Assembly (NCBI GenBank): GCA_026686845.1
Contig: JAIVEN010000011.1
Location: 29,250,501 to 29,314,500, forward strand
Direction: 5' to 3'
Origin: Adenanthera pavonina
Taxonomy: Eukaryota; Streptophyta; Magnoliopsida; Fabales; Fabaceae
Length of the DNA: 64,000 nucleotides
Shown: positions 47,238 to 59,225 of the stretch, piece after piece
Layout of the letters: every line of letters begins with the position of its first letter
How positions within the stretch are numbered: position 1 is the stretch's first letter
Position numbers and translations under genes: made by a program
Notes under the pieces: model-generated
The model's input: the letters and a program-made list of their open reading frames with translations, nothing else
What the model was told of the DNA's origin: nothing
The model's database searches: none

Positions 47238-49497
47238 ATGTGTAGACACATAAAACTTTCCAATGATACTAAGTATGCACCAAATGACTTTGTAGTTTAA
47301 GAGAAATGAATTTTCAAAGTTAAGGCTTAGTTTTCGGACAAAAACAGGGGTGCAAAATTAACAGTAATATTTATGCAATAAACTGTACAAATATATGCGT
47401 TCATTTTCCAGTTTCTTATTTTTTTCCTAAAAATTCAAGATGCGCGTAATTTTTAAAAACTTAAACCAGAGGAAAAGAATTTTTCTATATTTAGTTATGA
47501 TTTTTCAGAAAACGCTGTGCAGTGAGCAGTAAAGCTACGAAAAACAATTTTGAGAATTTAGAAGTTTAATTAGCTCAGATTTTTCTAAACTTGTTTTTAG
47601 GTATCAAATAAACAATTTACATAGAAAAATATCTTAAAATGTAATATATAACACAAGTCTTGTTAGATTTGGAATTTCTTGGATTTGAATCCAAAAATGA
47701 GTTTCCCATAGTACAAAAACTTATGAACAAGTGATAGATTCTAGAGAAAGTTAAGGAATAACTAAAAAATTTAAGGGTTTAGTGAGACTTTTCGAAGAGG
47801 CTCTTTGAATCAGTGACCTAGTGCCTATTTCATAATGTTCTAGTTCAAGAGAGCTTATGGAAGAGTTAGAAAGAGGTATAACTCAAAGGAAAAGCAAGTG
47901 GAAGCATAAGGTAGCATTTTACGTTTTTAATGCATTATATTATCCTATGTTCATTTTATGAACTATATGACTTGTTGTGATACCATGTTGATGTTTTATG
48001 ATTATTGACTGAGTTAAATGAAGGGGATTGTGACCTCAAGATGTGCAATTTATAAGAGAAACTCAGCCGAAATTTTTATAAATTATATTGCATAATATGA
48101 TTTAATTTGATTGTTTGATGTTTTCATGAAAAATGTGATGATATATGTAACATCTTACTTCCAATTATCTCCAAACTTGACCAAAACCTTCAAAAACTAA
48201 CCAAACACAGTCCAAACATCTCACAATTACTTCCCAAAACCTCAGACTAGCGGAAAACATCACAAAACATCTCGAGGAACACTAGAATAGCTGAACAGTA
48301 TGCAGGGCTGTGCCTGCTACAGTATTGCAGCGACTCTGATGTCCACTGGTTCTCTGGTGCCACAGCTAGGCTTCCTAGCGTCGCTGCGCCCTTGTGCTAA
48401 TACAACATCAGCAAAATTCAACTTGCGGGGCAAACTTCCGACGTGCATAACTCTATGCTCCGACCTCCGATTGACCTAATTCCATCTCCTACAAGTCAAT
48501 CTAGTCCCATCTATTCATAAACACCAGTTTTATCTCAATCTATCTCTGTATGGAGACTTTGGACACTTGACACGATTTTGGCCACTTTTTGATCAAAACT
48601 CAACATACAACTCCAATTTACCACCAAAGGCATTTGGACCCTCGAGAACCATTCACACAGGTCCTAAATCACTTAACCAACTTGTCCAAAGAGGTTTCAC
48701 CTAAGAGGATCTACTTCCTTAAGATTTGACCCCAATTAACATATTGGGCTATAGGCCCAAAACCACCCTTGGGCTCACATACACAACCATACTGACTCCT
48801 CAACATCCAAAACCATACATGTATCATACAATAACACAAAACTCCATTCATAACATACTAGCAACAACAACTCCATTATTATAACAATATCAATGTCACC
48901 ATTTAGTTTACAAACCATCTATCCTGCTTGGCACAAAGTACATATCCAAATAAACATACACTATATAGACTTAGTATTCCCATGATTAATGCTACTCCCT
49001 TGTCATCTCGAGACTAGTACTAGAACCTTCACCTGAAATGTTAGTTCATAGGAAAGGGGTGTGAGATAATGTCTCAATAACCAGGGACAATCACACACAC
49101 ATATATATGATTCATACAATCTCATGAATGCAATATGAAATGGAATGCATGTCTACCTTACACACAGCTAGAACCATGGGCTGTCGTCATAACATAACAA
49201 TTTGTATAGGTAATTCCCTTCCAATAGTCGGTGAAGACTGATTTCGGGGCATCACCAAGCTCACCTCCTATTAGTGCACTCGGCCAAAGCTAACATTAAT
49301 GTTCAGATCGTGGTCCATCTTCTCCTTTCCTACCACGAATTGGCAGCAATTTAGGGAAGGTACAGTCCATTACACACCTTTTCCTCTTAGTCATAAGAGG
49401 TGATTTAGTCACAGGGATCCCATCCTTATCCTCCCTTATCATATATCATATCATATCATATCATCGTATATCATATCATCATCACTAGGGGTGGGAA

Positions 49498-49665
49498 TAG
49501 GCCAGGCCCCTATCAAGCGGCCTACGGCCTGGCCTATTTGGGGCCTGGCCTGGCCTGGCCTATTTAAGAAATAGGCCAGGCCAAGGCTATTTTTAAGGCC
49601 TATTTAGTAAAGAGGCCTAGCCTATTTACTTCAGGCCTGGCCTGAAGCCTGCAAGGCCAGGCCTG
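49498..49665. repeat. hAT left subterminal repeat array
   Basis: Many copies of ggcctggcc, ggcctatt and aggcctg occur in about 165 bp. They mirror 55325-55550, where the words are aggcctattt and gcctagcc. These are the probable transposase binding sites. Confidence 0.8.
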
Positions 49666-49864
49666 TTTATGTGTATATATATATTAATATAATATAATAA
49701 TATATAATTTATAATAAAATAATATATAATATAATATTGTTAAAAATGAAATGAAAATTGAAAATTGAGGAGGAGCTGAGGAGGAACGAATGAACCCTAA
49801 TCTGATTAGTGCGTGTCTCTAACTTTCATTGTGTTTGCTTCCATCGCCGCAAAGAGCTACTAGT

Positions 49865-50230
49865 ACCCTCCTGCGATTTTCAACTTCATCTCTAGTTCCT
49901 CTCGCTCAATTAGACTTTGCGACCTGCGATTTTTGACTTCATCTCCAGTTCCTCTCGTTCAATGTTGCTGCAAGTTCTAAGTCCGACTTCGACATGGTGA
50001 CCATGAATAGGTATCCTGCGACCTTTGAGGCTCTGACTTCATCTCTTATTCCTCTTGTTCAATGTGACTCTGTGACCTTTGACTTCATCTCCTGCAACTC
50101 TGAGTTCATCTCCCATTCCTCCCGTTCTATTCCTCTTGTTGCCTCCATCTTTAGCTGCGATGACTGTGAGTTACTGTACTGTTGCTGCAAGTTGTGAGTC
50201 CGACTTTGACTCTGCGACCATGAATAGGTA
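49865..50230. repeat. Imperfect tandem duplications in hAT 5' leader
   Basis: 'acttcatctctagttcctct' recurs near 49883, 49938, 50036 and 50080 in variant forms. 'gttgctgcaagtt(c/g)t(a/g)agtccgactt' recurs at 49971 and 50182, each followed by 'gaccatgaataggta'. The overall pattern is a roughly 210-bp unit duplicated once, with a shorter repeat inside. Confidence 0.65.
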
Positions 50231-51257
50231 CATGTTCTTGGCCACCCTCATCTCGCATTGTTTTAGCGATTATGTTCCTAGATTCTTAGAGTTCAGATGA
50301 GGTTAGATCTGGTGGACAATCAAAACTAGATAGTTTGTACACTTCTAGTTTTACTGGTTTTATTGGATTATTTGGTTTTATCAGCCAAGTTATCCCAACA
50401 TACACGCCCTTAGTTAAGTATGAGCTCAAATACTTGATAGTTTGTACACTTCTTTGATTTATTATCCCTGCATGGTTTTCCTCTCTCTCTCTCTCTCTGT
50501 GGCCCCGAGCTTAGAATGGTTAAAGTAGTCTGTTATCATTTGTTAGTGTGATTAGAAAACAGTCTTTGAGAACCTTGAAATAGCTATACCTGAACCCTTA
50601 CGGCATTGGCCTTGTGTATCAGTTACTTCACTAACATTGATGATTGGTAATAACTTGGCTGGTAAAAGACAGCTATGTTTAACGAAGAGCTACTCACATG
50701 GATGCATTTACTCGGCCGAATTAAAGGATGGCTCATGGCTGCATATTACAGTCACTATCCATTAGTAGGCTGTCAATAAAATAATTGGGAAACTACTCCT
50801 ATAGTTGAAATATATATAATTGAAATGTCTTTTTCTATTATTGTATTGATGTGATATATAATTAATTGTATCGGACTAGTTTAGCTTTTCTAGAACCGTT
50901 TCAACAATTTTCAGGCAACTATTAGCCTTTGTCTTGTACTCCCTTTGGTTCTATATCTCATTCATAAAGTTTGATGTAAAGAAAATTGTAAATACCTTTA
51001 TTCATTGGCTTGGTAAAGTTGGTATAGGCTAATGCTTTTTTTTTTACTGGAAATAAGAACTACTTCTGTCTGAATTTAAGAATTTAGTTATCCATGTAAT
51101 TGAATAATGAATATGTTTTATTTATAGTTCAGAGTTGTACTCTACTATTTTTGAGTTTTTAGTTGATGCAGTTTAAATTTTTAATCTTACAAAACTATTA
51201 ATGTCTTTAATTTATTAATTAAATATACATGCTATATGTGTAGGTCAAGTCTATCTA

Positions 51258-54200
51258 ATGGCAAGTAACAACAACACAATCGAATCCCCTACTCAAGAGC
51301 AAACTAATGACAATGAGCATGTTCCAACTGGTTCAAGTCAGTATTAGGACACTAACACTCTTACAACCAATGAACATGAAGATACCAGGGGTGATGAAGA
51401 TTCTATTATCACAAAGAAGAGGCGAAAAACTTTAGAAGTATGGAAAGATTTTGAGGAAATTCAACTTTCTAATGGTCTTAAGAAAGCAATGTGCTTATAT
51501 TGCAAAGAGAAACTAGCTACTGGAGGGAAGGGAGCTAGCACTAGCCATCTTAGGAGGCATTTACAAAGTTGCATACAAAGGAGACTACATGTATCTCAGC
51601 AAAAAAAGCAAGCCCCCATCCCATTTCGTCCTTCTAGTGATTCAACTAGTAATCCATTCATTGTTCTTGGTTTGAACTATTCGAATGAAAAGATGAGAGA
51701 AATCATTGCTACTACTATCATGGTGCATGAACGTCCTTTTAGTATTGTAGAAGATCAACTTTGGATGTGGGCCTTCGAGTATGCAAATCCAGATTTTAGA
51801 ACAGTCACCCGTAAAACTGCAAGAGGTGATTGTTTGGCAATATATGAGGCTGAGAAGAAAATCTTGAAAAATACATTGAAGAGTGTGAGCAAGGTTAGTA
51901 TTACAACAGATATATGGAGGTCAAGTCACCAGGTGGCCGAATACATGGTTATCACTGCCCATTTTGTTGACTCAAATTGGAGTCTTCAAAAGAGAGTTCT
52001 CAATTTTGTTAAGGTGCCTGCACCAAGGTGAGTAGTAGACGTAGTTAATGCAATTTTCAAGTGTTTGAAAGGATGGGGCATTGAAAGCAAAGTATTCTCA
52101 ATTTCCGTGGACAATGCTTCTTATAATGACTCGTGCTTGAGGAATTTGAAGGAGAACTTGTCATTAAGCAATAAGTTTGTGGGCAACTATTTCATGTTAG
52201 ATGCTGTGCACATATATTGAATTTGTTAGTGCAAGATGGCCTTAGCAAGATTAAGGATATCATTCACAATGTTTGTGAAAGTGTTGAGTATATAAATGCC
52301 TCTGAGCACGATTGAAATCCTTTTGTGAAGTTGTTGAGTTAAAGGGCTTGAAAGAAAGGAAACTTATTATTGATTGTCCCACAAGATGGAATTTCACATT
52401 CTTGATGTTGACCACTATCATGAAATTCAAGCATGCCTTTGTAGATTATCATGAAAAAGAGCCACATTATAGTTATGCACCATCATTTGAGGATTGGGTG
52501 AAGATTGAGAAGGTTTGTCAGCTTTTGGAAGTTTTCAATGATGCTACTCATGTCATATCAGGTAGTGAATATCCTACTTCTAATTTATATCTTGTTGAAG
52601 TTCATAGGGTGAAACTGTTAGATTAGCTGGCTTCCCAAGAGGGGGGTGAATTGGGAAGATTAAAAATTTACTGCAAAATATCAAGCAGGTGAAGAAGGTA
52701 ATATATGATGGTAAAACAAAGTATAAACAAATAGCTGTAGAAGAAGTAGTAAAGGGAAGAAGACTCAGTAATTTATCCTAGTTCGGTCTCTCCACTTGAC
52801 CTACGTCCAGTCCTCAAGTCACCACTTGAGATTTTCCACTATACTGCAAGAATTCCGTGGGCTTCTTGCAAATGCCACAGTACAACGTTTGTGCTCTATT
52901 TTCTAGAGCTCACTCATTCACTCTCTGCACTTTTACAAAATGCTTCCCAATCCCTTGTGATATCCTCTCACAAGAAAATCTATCTTTCAGATGAATATTA
53001 GATTGTTTACAAAGAATAAACTCTCTTAATCAGAGTGAATACGAAAGTTAAAGTACAAATATTGAAGTGTGAGAGTATGAAGCTTTGAGTAAATGATTTG
53101 GCAGAGTTTCAGTATATACAAAGTTAAAATCATTACCCACAACTTCAAATGATGTTGTATTTATAGATTTAGGTCTCAACTATACGTTAGAGACGAAATC
53201 TATCCGTTGGAGAAGTTATCCAATGGTTACTCTGAAAAACTATCCGTTAACCAACCGCATTTAATGCTTCTGATATACTGAAATTCGAATTTCAGTTGGT
53301 CAACAGACGAATTTCGCAGGAACCGAAGGTTAAAGCTTCCAACGTTGAAAGACCGAAGTTTGTCTGTCATGAAGTGAAATTCGAATTTTGATATTTTGAA
53401 CATGTTTCTAAGTAGTGACATACGAATTTTCAAGTGGAAAGTTTTTCTGTTAAGTGTGAATAGTACTTTCAATTTGCTACAGTGCCTTCGAAATTTGAAT
53501 TTTGGAACCCCAAAATTCATCTGTCAGTAGCAGGCTCAAAAGGCATAGTAGTTCATTTACTTTGAAGTTCGAATTTCCAAAGGGCGAAGTTCGTCTGTCA
53601 GAGGGACCTCTTTTCAGACTTACTTCAAAATTCGGATTTACAAATACTTTCATTCGTATGTCAACATATCAATGGAACAGACTCACAAGCTTAGTTTCTG
53701 AAATTCAAATTTTCATGTTCAAAGTTCGTCTGTCAGTGAGCAATTTTGAAACTCAATCTAATCTTGATTTCAGATAAACTTTGACATTATTTCAGACGAA
53801 TTTCTTTAGTTTTCATAAGTTACATTTTGTCTGAAATTTGAATTTTCAAAACCTAAAGTTCGTCTGTTGCTAAAAGCTTCTTTTCAGACACTTATGAAAA
53901 TTCAAATTTTGCCAAACCAAAATTTATTTGTCAGAGAAGCATCTCTTGAGACTTATTCAGTTTTAACTCGAAATTCGAATTTCCAAAGCCAAAGTTCGAA
54001 TTTCCAACATGACAGTTCAATATAAACCTTTCAAACTTCGTCTGTTGGTGGGTGTTTTTCAAATATTCCATGATTTAACACAGAATCAAGGTTTTAAAAC
54101 TTCTTTCCACCAAATCAAAGTCTTTTACTCAAATTAAAACAAACTAAACATCCTACAGCAAACTTTGCATAGATTTCTCCAAGATTTCTTCACTTGAACT

Positions 54201-55119
54201 CTTTGAGCACCTTTGATATCTTTATTCCAAGCTCTTGAGAGTTGATTTGGAATCATCAAAACTTCTTGATTCAACAGAAACAAGTACTTGATGATGCAGC
54301 TGAGGATTATAATTTCTTCATGAGGGAAATGGTAATGCCCATGAAAGAAAAATTTGACAAATATTGGGGGGAATGCAATTTGTTGATGGCTATTGCAAGT
54401 GTTTTAGATCCAAGGACCAAATTAGATGCTGTTGAGATAAGCTTCCCATTGATATACAAACCAGAAAGTGAGGCTAAGAGGAATGTGGATAAGGTAAAAT
54501 ATGCATTGCAAGATTTATATCTTGAGTATATGGACTTGTCTAGAGAAGAATCATCTTCTATTGTTGAGGTGAATGTTGAAGGCACTGTTTCTTCAGAAGT
54601 TTTTTCACAATAAAAAGATAATAAAGGAATGCAGAGAATGTTGACAATGGTGTGTCAAAGACATTCAGTTCCTCCTACTAAATCAGAGTTAGAAATTTAT
54701 TTAAAGGAAGATCCTTATATCCCTTCTCCAGACTCTGCTTCATCTTTCTGTGCCTTAGAGTGGTGGAAGAACAATAGTACAAAGTTTAAAGTTTTATCAA
54801 AGATGGCAGCTGATATACTAGCTGTTCCTATCTCAATTATGGCATTGGAGTCTACATTTAGTGCCGGAGATAGAGTGATTGATGAGTATCGTGCTAAATT
54901 GAATGAAGAATCTATAGAAATTCTCATTTATGGTGGTGATTGGCTTCGTAATAAATATAGTGTCAAGAGAAAACAAAAGGTAAGAACCTTCAATACAATT
55001 TTTTTTTTATATTTCTAGTTATATATGTTTATTTAGCTAGTTATAATGTGTAACATGTCAATTTTTTTCCTATTGCATAGGAAACACCGGAACAAGAAGA
55101 GATCATATTGAAGACTTGA
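51258..55119 (+). pseudogene. hAT transposase (Ac/RICESLEEPER type), interrupted
   Basis: ATG 51258 (MASNNNTIESPTQEQ) follows an acceptor-like 'tgtgtag'. The frame has a TAG at 51345 and a TGA at 52029. The BED zinc finger is at about 51450-51575 (WKDFEEIQLSNG, CLYCKEKL, TSHLRRHLQSC). The catalytic region contains ITTDIWRSS, VFSISVDNASYND and, after a frameshift near 52195, CCAHILNLLVQDGL; a second frameshift is near 52303. A Sirevirus solo LTR splits it at 52616; removing that LTR with one GAAAC rejoins the frame. The C-terminal hAT dimerisation domain is at 54740-54960 (FCALEWWKNNS, ALESTFSAGDRVIDEYRAKL, GGDWLRNKY). A probable intron at 54980-55080 (gtaag...tag) precedes a 13-codon last exon. 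One more stop is at 54611. Confidence 0.9.
52616..54276 (-). mobile_element. Solo Sirevirus LTR inside the hAT transposase
   Basis: Starts tgttagattagctggcttcc, ends cttgattcaaca, flanked by perfect GAAAC (52611-52615, 54277-54281). At 1661 bp it is a diverged relative of the LTRs at 28228 and 38438. Its minus-strand TATA is at 53157-53166. It keeps the palindrome and 'gtctgtcagaga' words, several of them eroded. Confidence 0.93.
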
Positions 55120-55566
55120 TTATTGGTGTTGTGACTACCTTTGTTCTACTTTTATTGTTCTTATCGCAGTTGTTGTTATACTTGTGTGGTATCTGCATTA
55201 TGATGAACTTCAAATTGTATTGTGATGTTGTTTGTATTATTATGAACTAATAATTGTATTATGGAGTTGTTTGTATTTTTAGGAACTTATAATTTAGTTA
55301 ATTTGATATTGTTATGTAGGCTTTATATAGACTAGAGGCCCGTTTAAAACCTTTACGGCCTAGGCCTTGAAGCCTATTTGAAGGCCTACTATTTAGTAGG
55401 CCTTTTAAATAGGTTTCAGGCCAGGCCAAGTTTTTTACAGGCTCAGGCCTGAGCCTACCAAAAAGCCTAATGTAGGCTGATAGGCTAGGCTCAAGCCTAA
55501 GGCTTGCATTGCAGGCCTGGCCTGTTTAAGCAAAGCCTAGCCTGGCCTGACCTATTCCCACCCGTA

Positions 55567-56659
55567 ATCATCATTACCCAATCTACCATATATCACAATC
55601 TCACAATGTCATGTGGTAATGCTCATATCATATCATCATGTAATCATCATCATCTTGTATCACAATGTCATGTTTGCATCATGTCATGTCACATCATCAT
55701 CATAATCATCATCATACCCAATGTGTTTAGTCGTGTGCACACCATGATATAAAGCCAAACCATACACATACACATGTCCATATCGTGGTATGACAGAAAC
55801 ATGCATACATACACATATATACCAACATAATATGCATATACAATACAAATAATACAAACACCTAGTTACCTGAGGTTGTCACCACCACACACACACAATT
55901 CCATGAGCTTCTCAATATCATAATACTTCAATTAACATACAATCCAAATATATAAATTCCTTAATTCAACTATTTTGGCTTAACCTAAGGTTTTAGTATC
56001 ACTTTCATGCATCATTAAGCTCCTAGGGACCATTTAAATGCTATTCAACCATATACACTTCGGATTCCCGAGAGCCCCAACCAAAAACAGCCTAAGGTTA
56101 AGCTCAAATCATGCATAATCCCTTCAAAACTCATACCCAAACAACATACACACCAAATCACACTCCATTAACCTCATTTCATCCATTTTAATTGATGGAT
56201 TTTAGCCCAACACCGAAAATCCAATAAACATCTGAGAAAACCCAACTCAAAGTGGAAGAAAATGGAGAGGAAGAAGTAGAGACCACTTACCAACGTAAAT
56301 CCAAGCTCCTGTGGTCCAAAAATCACTCCTAATGGACGAAATCTTTAAACCTTAACACTGTTTCTTCGTCACTCCCTCTGTTTCTTTCTTTTCCTTCATG
56401 TTCGGCCAACTAAGACGTTTTGGAGTTAAACAAAAATCTCGATTCTTGTCATGGCCCCATGTAAGCCCACTGCGGCGCTACTGCTTTTAGCCAAAAAATG
56501 CCACTGGAGCTTGCTCTCATTGCAGTAACCCTGATCCTCGCTGCGACGTGGTGCTCTTTTAGCTTCCACTTGAACCTTTCCTCCGGTTCCGCACACAATA
56601 CCAAAGACACTTGATTAGTTTGGGGCTAAGTTAATGATAATGTAATGAGGGTTTTTACA
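55567..56659. other. Remaining right part of the solo LTR after the hAT
   Basis: 'Atcatcat'-rich and CA-rich sequence without coding, colinear with the LTR called at 48146-56659. The block near 56400-56600 is locally GC-richer, with words such as ctgcggcgctactg resembling those near 48340-48390 in the left part. Confidence 0.5.
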
Positions 56660-57698
56660 ATATATGGCCATGAATGGTAATGCTACTGAGTTTCTTTGAA
56701 TCTTATACTCCCAAATAACTAACATGCTTAGGGACAAGCAATGGCAAAGATGTCAAGGCAAGACTAAGGAGAAAGAAAAAAGGAAGGATGCTTGATATGG
56801 TTTTTTAAGTTATGATTTTATATTATGAAATAATATAAAATGATGAACATGTTTTAAGATCTATACTTCTATACTAATAAGTTTCTTTAAACACTATGAA
56901 ATGTTATGTATGTGACTGGAACAAGGAATGATGATGTATAATGATTATGAAGCTTAATATGTAAGTTATGACATAAATTTGTCCAAGATGACCAGTATTA
57001 ATTAGAATAGGGGAACTCTATTTGAAATAGAGTATCCGATATAACTGTTATATATGTTTTTAAAGTAGAAAAAATAAGCTTTTCAAAGAATTATAGAACA
57101 CTTATTTTAAATAAGTACACGATTAATGATGGATTTTTAAATTTAGGGGGCAAAACTGGACAGTGTAGAAAAAGCAGAAATTTTCATTGTAAGTATTGGT
57201 TATTTTACAAGTCAGTGTAAAATCGTCCTAAGCTCCAAAAATTCAATAGTTAAAGTGTTATAAAGTTTTTATGTCTTAAGTTTAATATGCCATTAGTTTG
57301 GAAGTAATTGGATCTATATAATGGGAGAAATATAAGTTTTCCTAAAACTATTACAGTAAAAGTAAAGTTATCACCCTTAATGATTCAAGATAATGCTATA
57401 CTCTGTACAAGCTGAATAAATATACAAGAAAAATATATTTGAAAAGTAAACATGTAGGGCTTTCAAATTCCATAAAGAATGCATAAATTGTCTCAAAATA
57501 GAATGAAATATAAATTTTTAAATTTAAGACCGAATTTCTAGGAAGTTGTAAATTGACCATATGAACAATAAATTTTGTGCTAAATATTGTATTAATTGAC
57601 ATGATTAAAGTCCTATTTTATATTTTTCCATGTAGATAAGATTATAATCTATTTTTAGAGACTTCAATAATCTTGATACGATGTTTCTAGAATTATAT

Positions 57699-58352
57699 GT
57701 GGGGGTATTGTGTAGAAGGAAAACACAGAATATTGATGTATGTGTACATGGAAAACGATTCTTTAGTAGGCAACCTCGAATCCAACAAGTCACTTGATTG
57801 GAGAAAGAGATATGAAATAGCTCTAGGAATAACAAGAGATCTTGCATATCTTCACGAAGAAAGCTTGGAATGGGTTTTGCATTGCAGTATAAAGCCAAAA
57901 AACATATTTCTGGGTTTAGATTTAAGCCCAAAGTTGTAGATCTTGGATTGTTGAAGTTGTAGAATAGAAATGACCTCAATAACCCATGCTTCTCAACAAT
58001 AAGAGGAACAAGAGGATATATGGCACCTGAATGTGTTTTCAACTTTCCAAGCACTTCTAAGATTGATGTTTACAGCTATGGAGTTATGGTGTTGGAGATG
58101 ATAATAGGAAAAAGTGTAAGGCTAGCAACATGGGTGATGGAGAAGAAGAACAAAGGAGAGGAAAAGAAGATGTCATGGGTGGAACAAATTGTTGATCCAA
58201 CGATTAAGGGAGGATTTGAGATAAAGAAGATGGAGGTTCTTGTTACAGTCGTGTTGGAGTGTGTTGTGGAAGATAAGGATGCAAAACCTAAAATGAGTTG
58301 TGCAGTGGAGATGCTTCATCAAAGTCATGATATTGATTCTCATTCTAAGTAA
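57699..58352 (+). pseudogene. SRLK copy 2, 3' end: kinase C-lobe
   Basis: The kinase resumes as WGYCVEGKHRILMYVYMEN, then LDWRKRYEIALGI and LAYLHEESLEWVLHCSIKPKN. The family has HCD at the catalytic loop, so the catalytic Asp is Ser here. A frameshift follows at about 57935. The activation segment reads VVDLGLLKL in place of the family's ADFGLSKL, with an extra stop, then IRGTRGYMAPECVFNFPSTSK (APE kept) and DVYSYGVMVLEMIIGKS. The last 110 codons (58020-58352) are open and end SHSK. N-lobe and transmembrane parts are absent next to it, lost with the end of LTR-X. This is the 3' part of the receptor whose lectin half is at 8777-10168. It could not be an active kinase. Confidence 0.88.
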
Positions 58353-59064
58353 TATGTACAAGGATTTTTTTCTCCTCACTATTTTAGCAAGTAGTGTAAC
58401 ATCCCAATTTTTATGCCTAGACTGTTATACATAGGGATGTAATAGGGCAAAGAAGAGATTAGGTGCATAATTGAAATTAAGTTTTCCTTAAGACCTTTAG
58501 AAGGAAATATGTTAGGACCTTGACTTGAATAGAATGTAAGCTTGGTCCTTAAATGTAATTAATTTAGGAATTTTTATGGAAATTGGAAGATAATTTCAAA
58601 ATTGTGATGGGAAAATATTGAGATGCCAAAATGTAAGAAATTGAAGAATGTGAAATTAGAGGAAAAGAATGTAGATGGATAATGCAGAGGCATTTTAGTT
58701 CAAAAGGAAAATTTCTCTCTTTAATTCCCTATAAGTCATGCTTAAAGGGGTGTTTTAGGAAAGAAAAATGTGTCTCTCTCTAGTCTCTCTATAGGCCGAA
58801 ATTGTAAGGGTAAAAGTGGAAAATGAGTGGTGCAATTATAATGTAATAACAAGATCAGATGATGTCATAAATTGGTCCAAATATGATATCATGAAGATGA
58901 TGCAATAGATGGTAGCTTGGTCAAGAAGGAGAAGCTACTTGGAAGGCAAGCCAACTTGGAGAAGAAGTAGTCCAACTTGGAAGGGAAATGAAGCTACTTG
59001 AGGCCAAGTTGAAAACCACTATAAAAGGCACTCCCAATCCCTTCATTTCTCACGAATTTTGGCC

Positions 59065-59225
59065 GAGGAGAAAAGAGAGAGAAGGGTGTGAGGGAGGGAG
59101 GGAGAGAGAGAAAGAAAATGAAGAAGAAAGAAAGAAAGAAAGAAAAGAAAGAGGAAAGAAAGGAAGAAAGGAAGGAAGGAGAACTGAGGAAAGAGAGAAG
59201 GAATTAAAGCAAGGAGATCAAAAGA
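59065..59225 (+). repeat. Purine-rich (GA) tract downstream of the LTR TATA box
   Basis: About 160 bases with few pyrimidines on the plus strand, made of gagg, gaaa and ggaa runs. A shorter equivalent lies at 10930-11035 in the LTR at 10169. Confidence 0.8.

Larger units (their letters stand above)
19571..47653 (+). mobile_element. Family S LTR (interrupted), host of the full chromovirus
   Basis: Starts tgtaacatcccc and ends gtaatatataaca; with insertions removed it is about 2.37 kb. It aligns along its length with the LTR at 10169-12249, for example 'ctctggtgcaggctaaaagt' near 19785 and 'gctccaataatagtcgta' near 46840. The flanking pentamers TATGT and CAAGT match only at 3 of 5, so its target duplication is decayed or it arose by inter-element recombination. 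It contains a reverse solo LTR (20161-22559), the chromovirus (23330-46630) and a three-unit tandem repeat (46941-47237). Confidence 0.75.
49486..55566 (+). mobile_element. hAT (Ac-like) DNA transposon
   Basis: Terminal inverted repeats are taggggtgggaatagg on the left and cctattcccacccgta on the right, one mismatch in 16. The 8-bp target duplication is ATCATCAC / ATCATCAT (49478-49485, 55567-55574). Both subterminal regions (49498-49660, 55325-55550) are packed with GGCCTGGCC/AGGCCTA words, as usual for hAT transposase binding. The interior holds a BED-finger transposase gene broken by stops, frameshifts and a solo Sirevirus LTR. Length is 6081 bp, about 4.4 kb without that LTR. Confidence 0.92.
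48146..56659 (-). mobile_element. Solo LTR (third family), hosting the hAT element
   Basis: Starts tgtaacatcttac and ends gtttttaca, flanked by ATATA at 48141-48145 and 56660-56664. Without the hAT it is about 2.4 kb. The content order (a 'gagataatgtctcaataacc' block at 49061-49081, as in reverse family G LTRs with 'gattcaaagaatctcagtag') suggests reverse orientation. The sequence is too diverged to place in family G. No coding regions outside the hAT. Confidence 0.8.
12352..57697 (+). mobile_element. Outer interrupted LTR of family G (LTR-X), 3' truncated, hosting all nested elements
   Basis: Pieces at 12352-13208, 16625-16849, 19406-19570, 47654-48145 and 56665-57697 (about 2.8 kb together) line up in order with the LTR of the full chromovirus at 23330. 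'tgtaatatctctaatttttt' is its start. 'gtgttaagggtaatttcata' (12607-12626) matches 'gggttaagggtatttttgta' (23642-23661). 16620-16849 matches the 24150-24260 part. 'tttttccatgta' and 'agagacttcaataatct' near 57630-57675 match the 25610-25640 region. The final 150 bp of a full LTR is missing and coding of the SRLK kinase begins at once, so a deletion removed the LTR end together with the receptor's transmembrane and N-lobe part. Confidence 0.65.

Noticed and set aside
19566..47658. Clean target duplication for the family S LTR at 19571-47653
   Set aside because: Flanks TATGT and CAAGT match at only three of five positions, so I do not claim a TSD.
57605..58054. 149-codon minus-strand frame across the kinase C-lobe
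   Set aside because: Antisense to a clear kinase sequence; no domain of its own.
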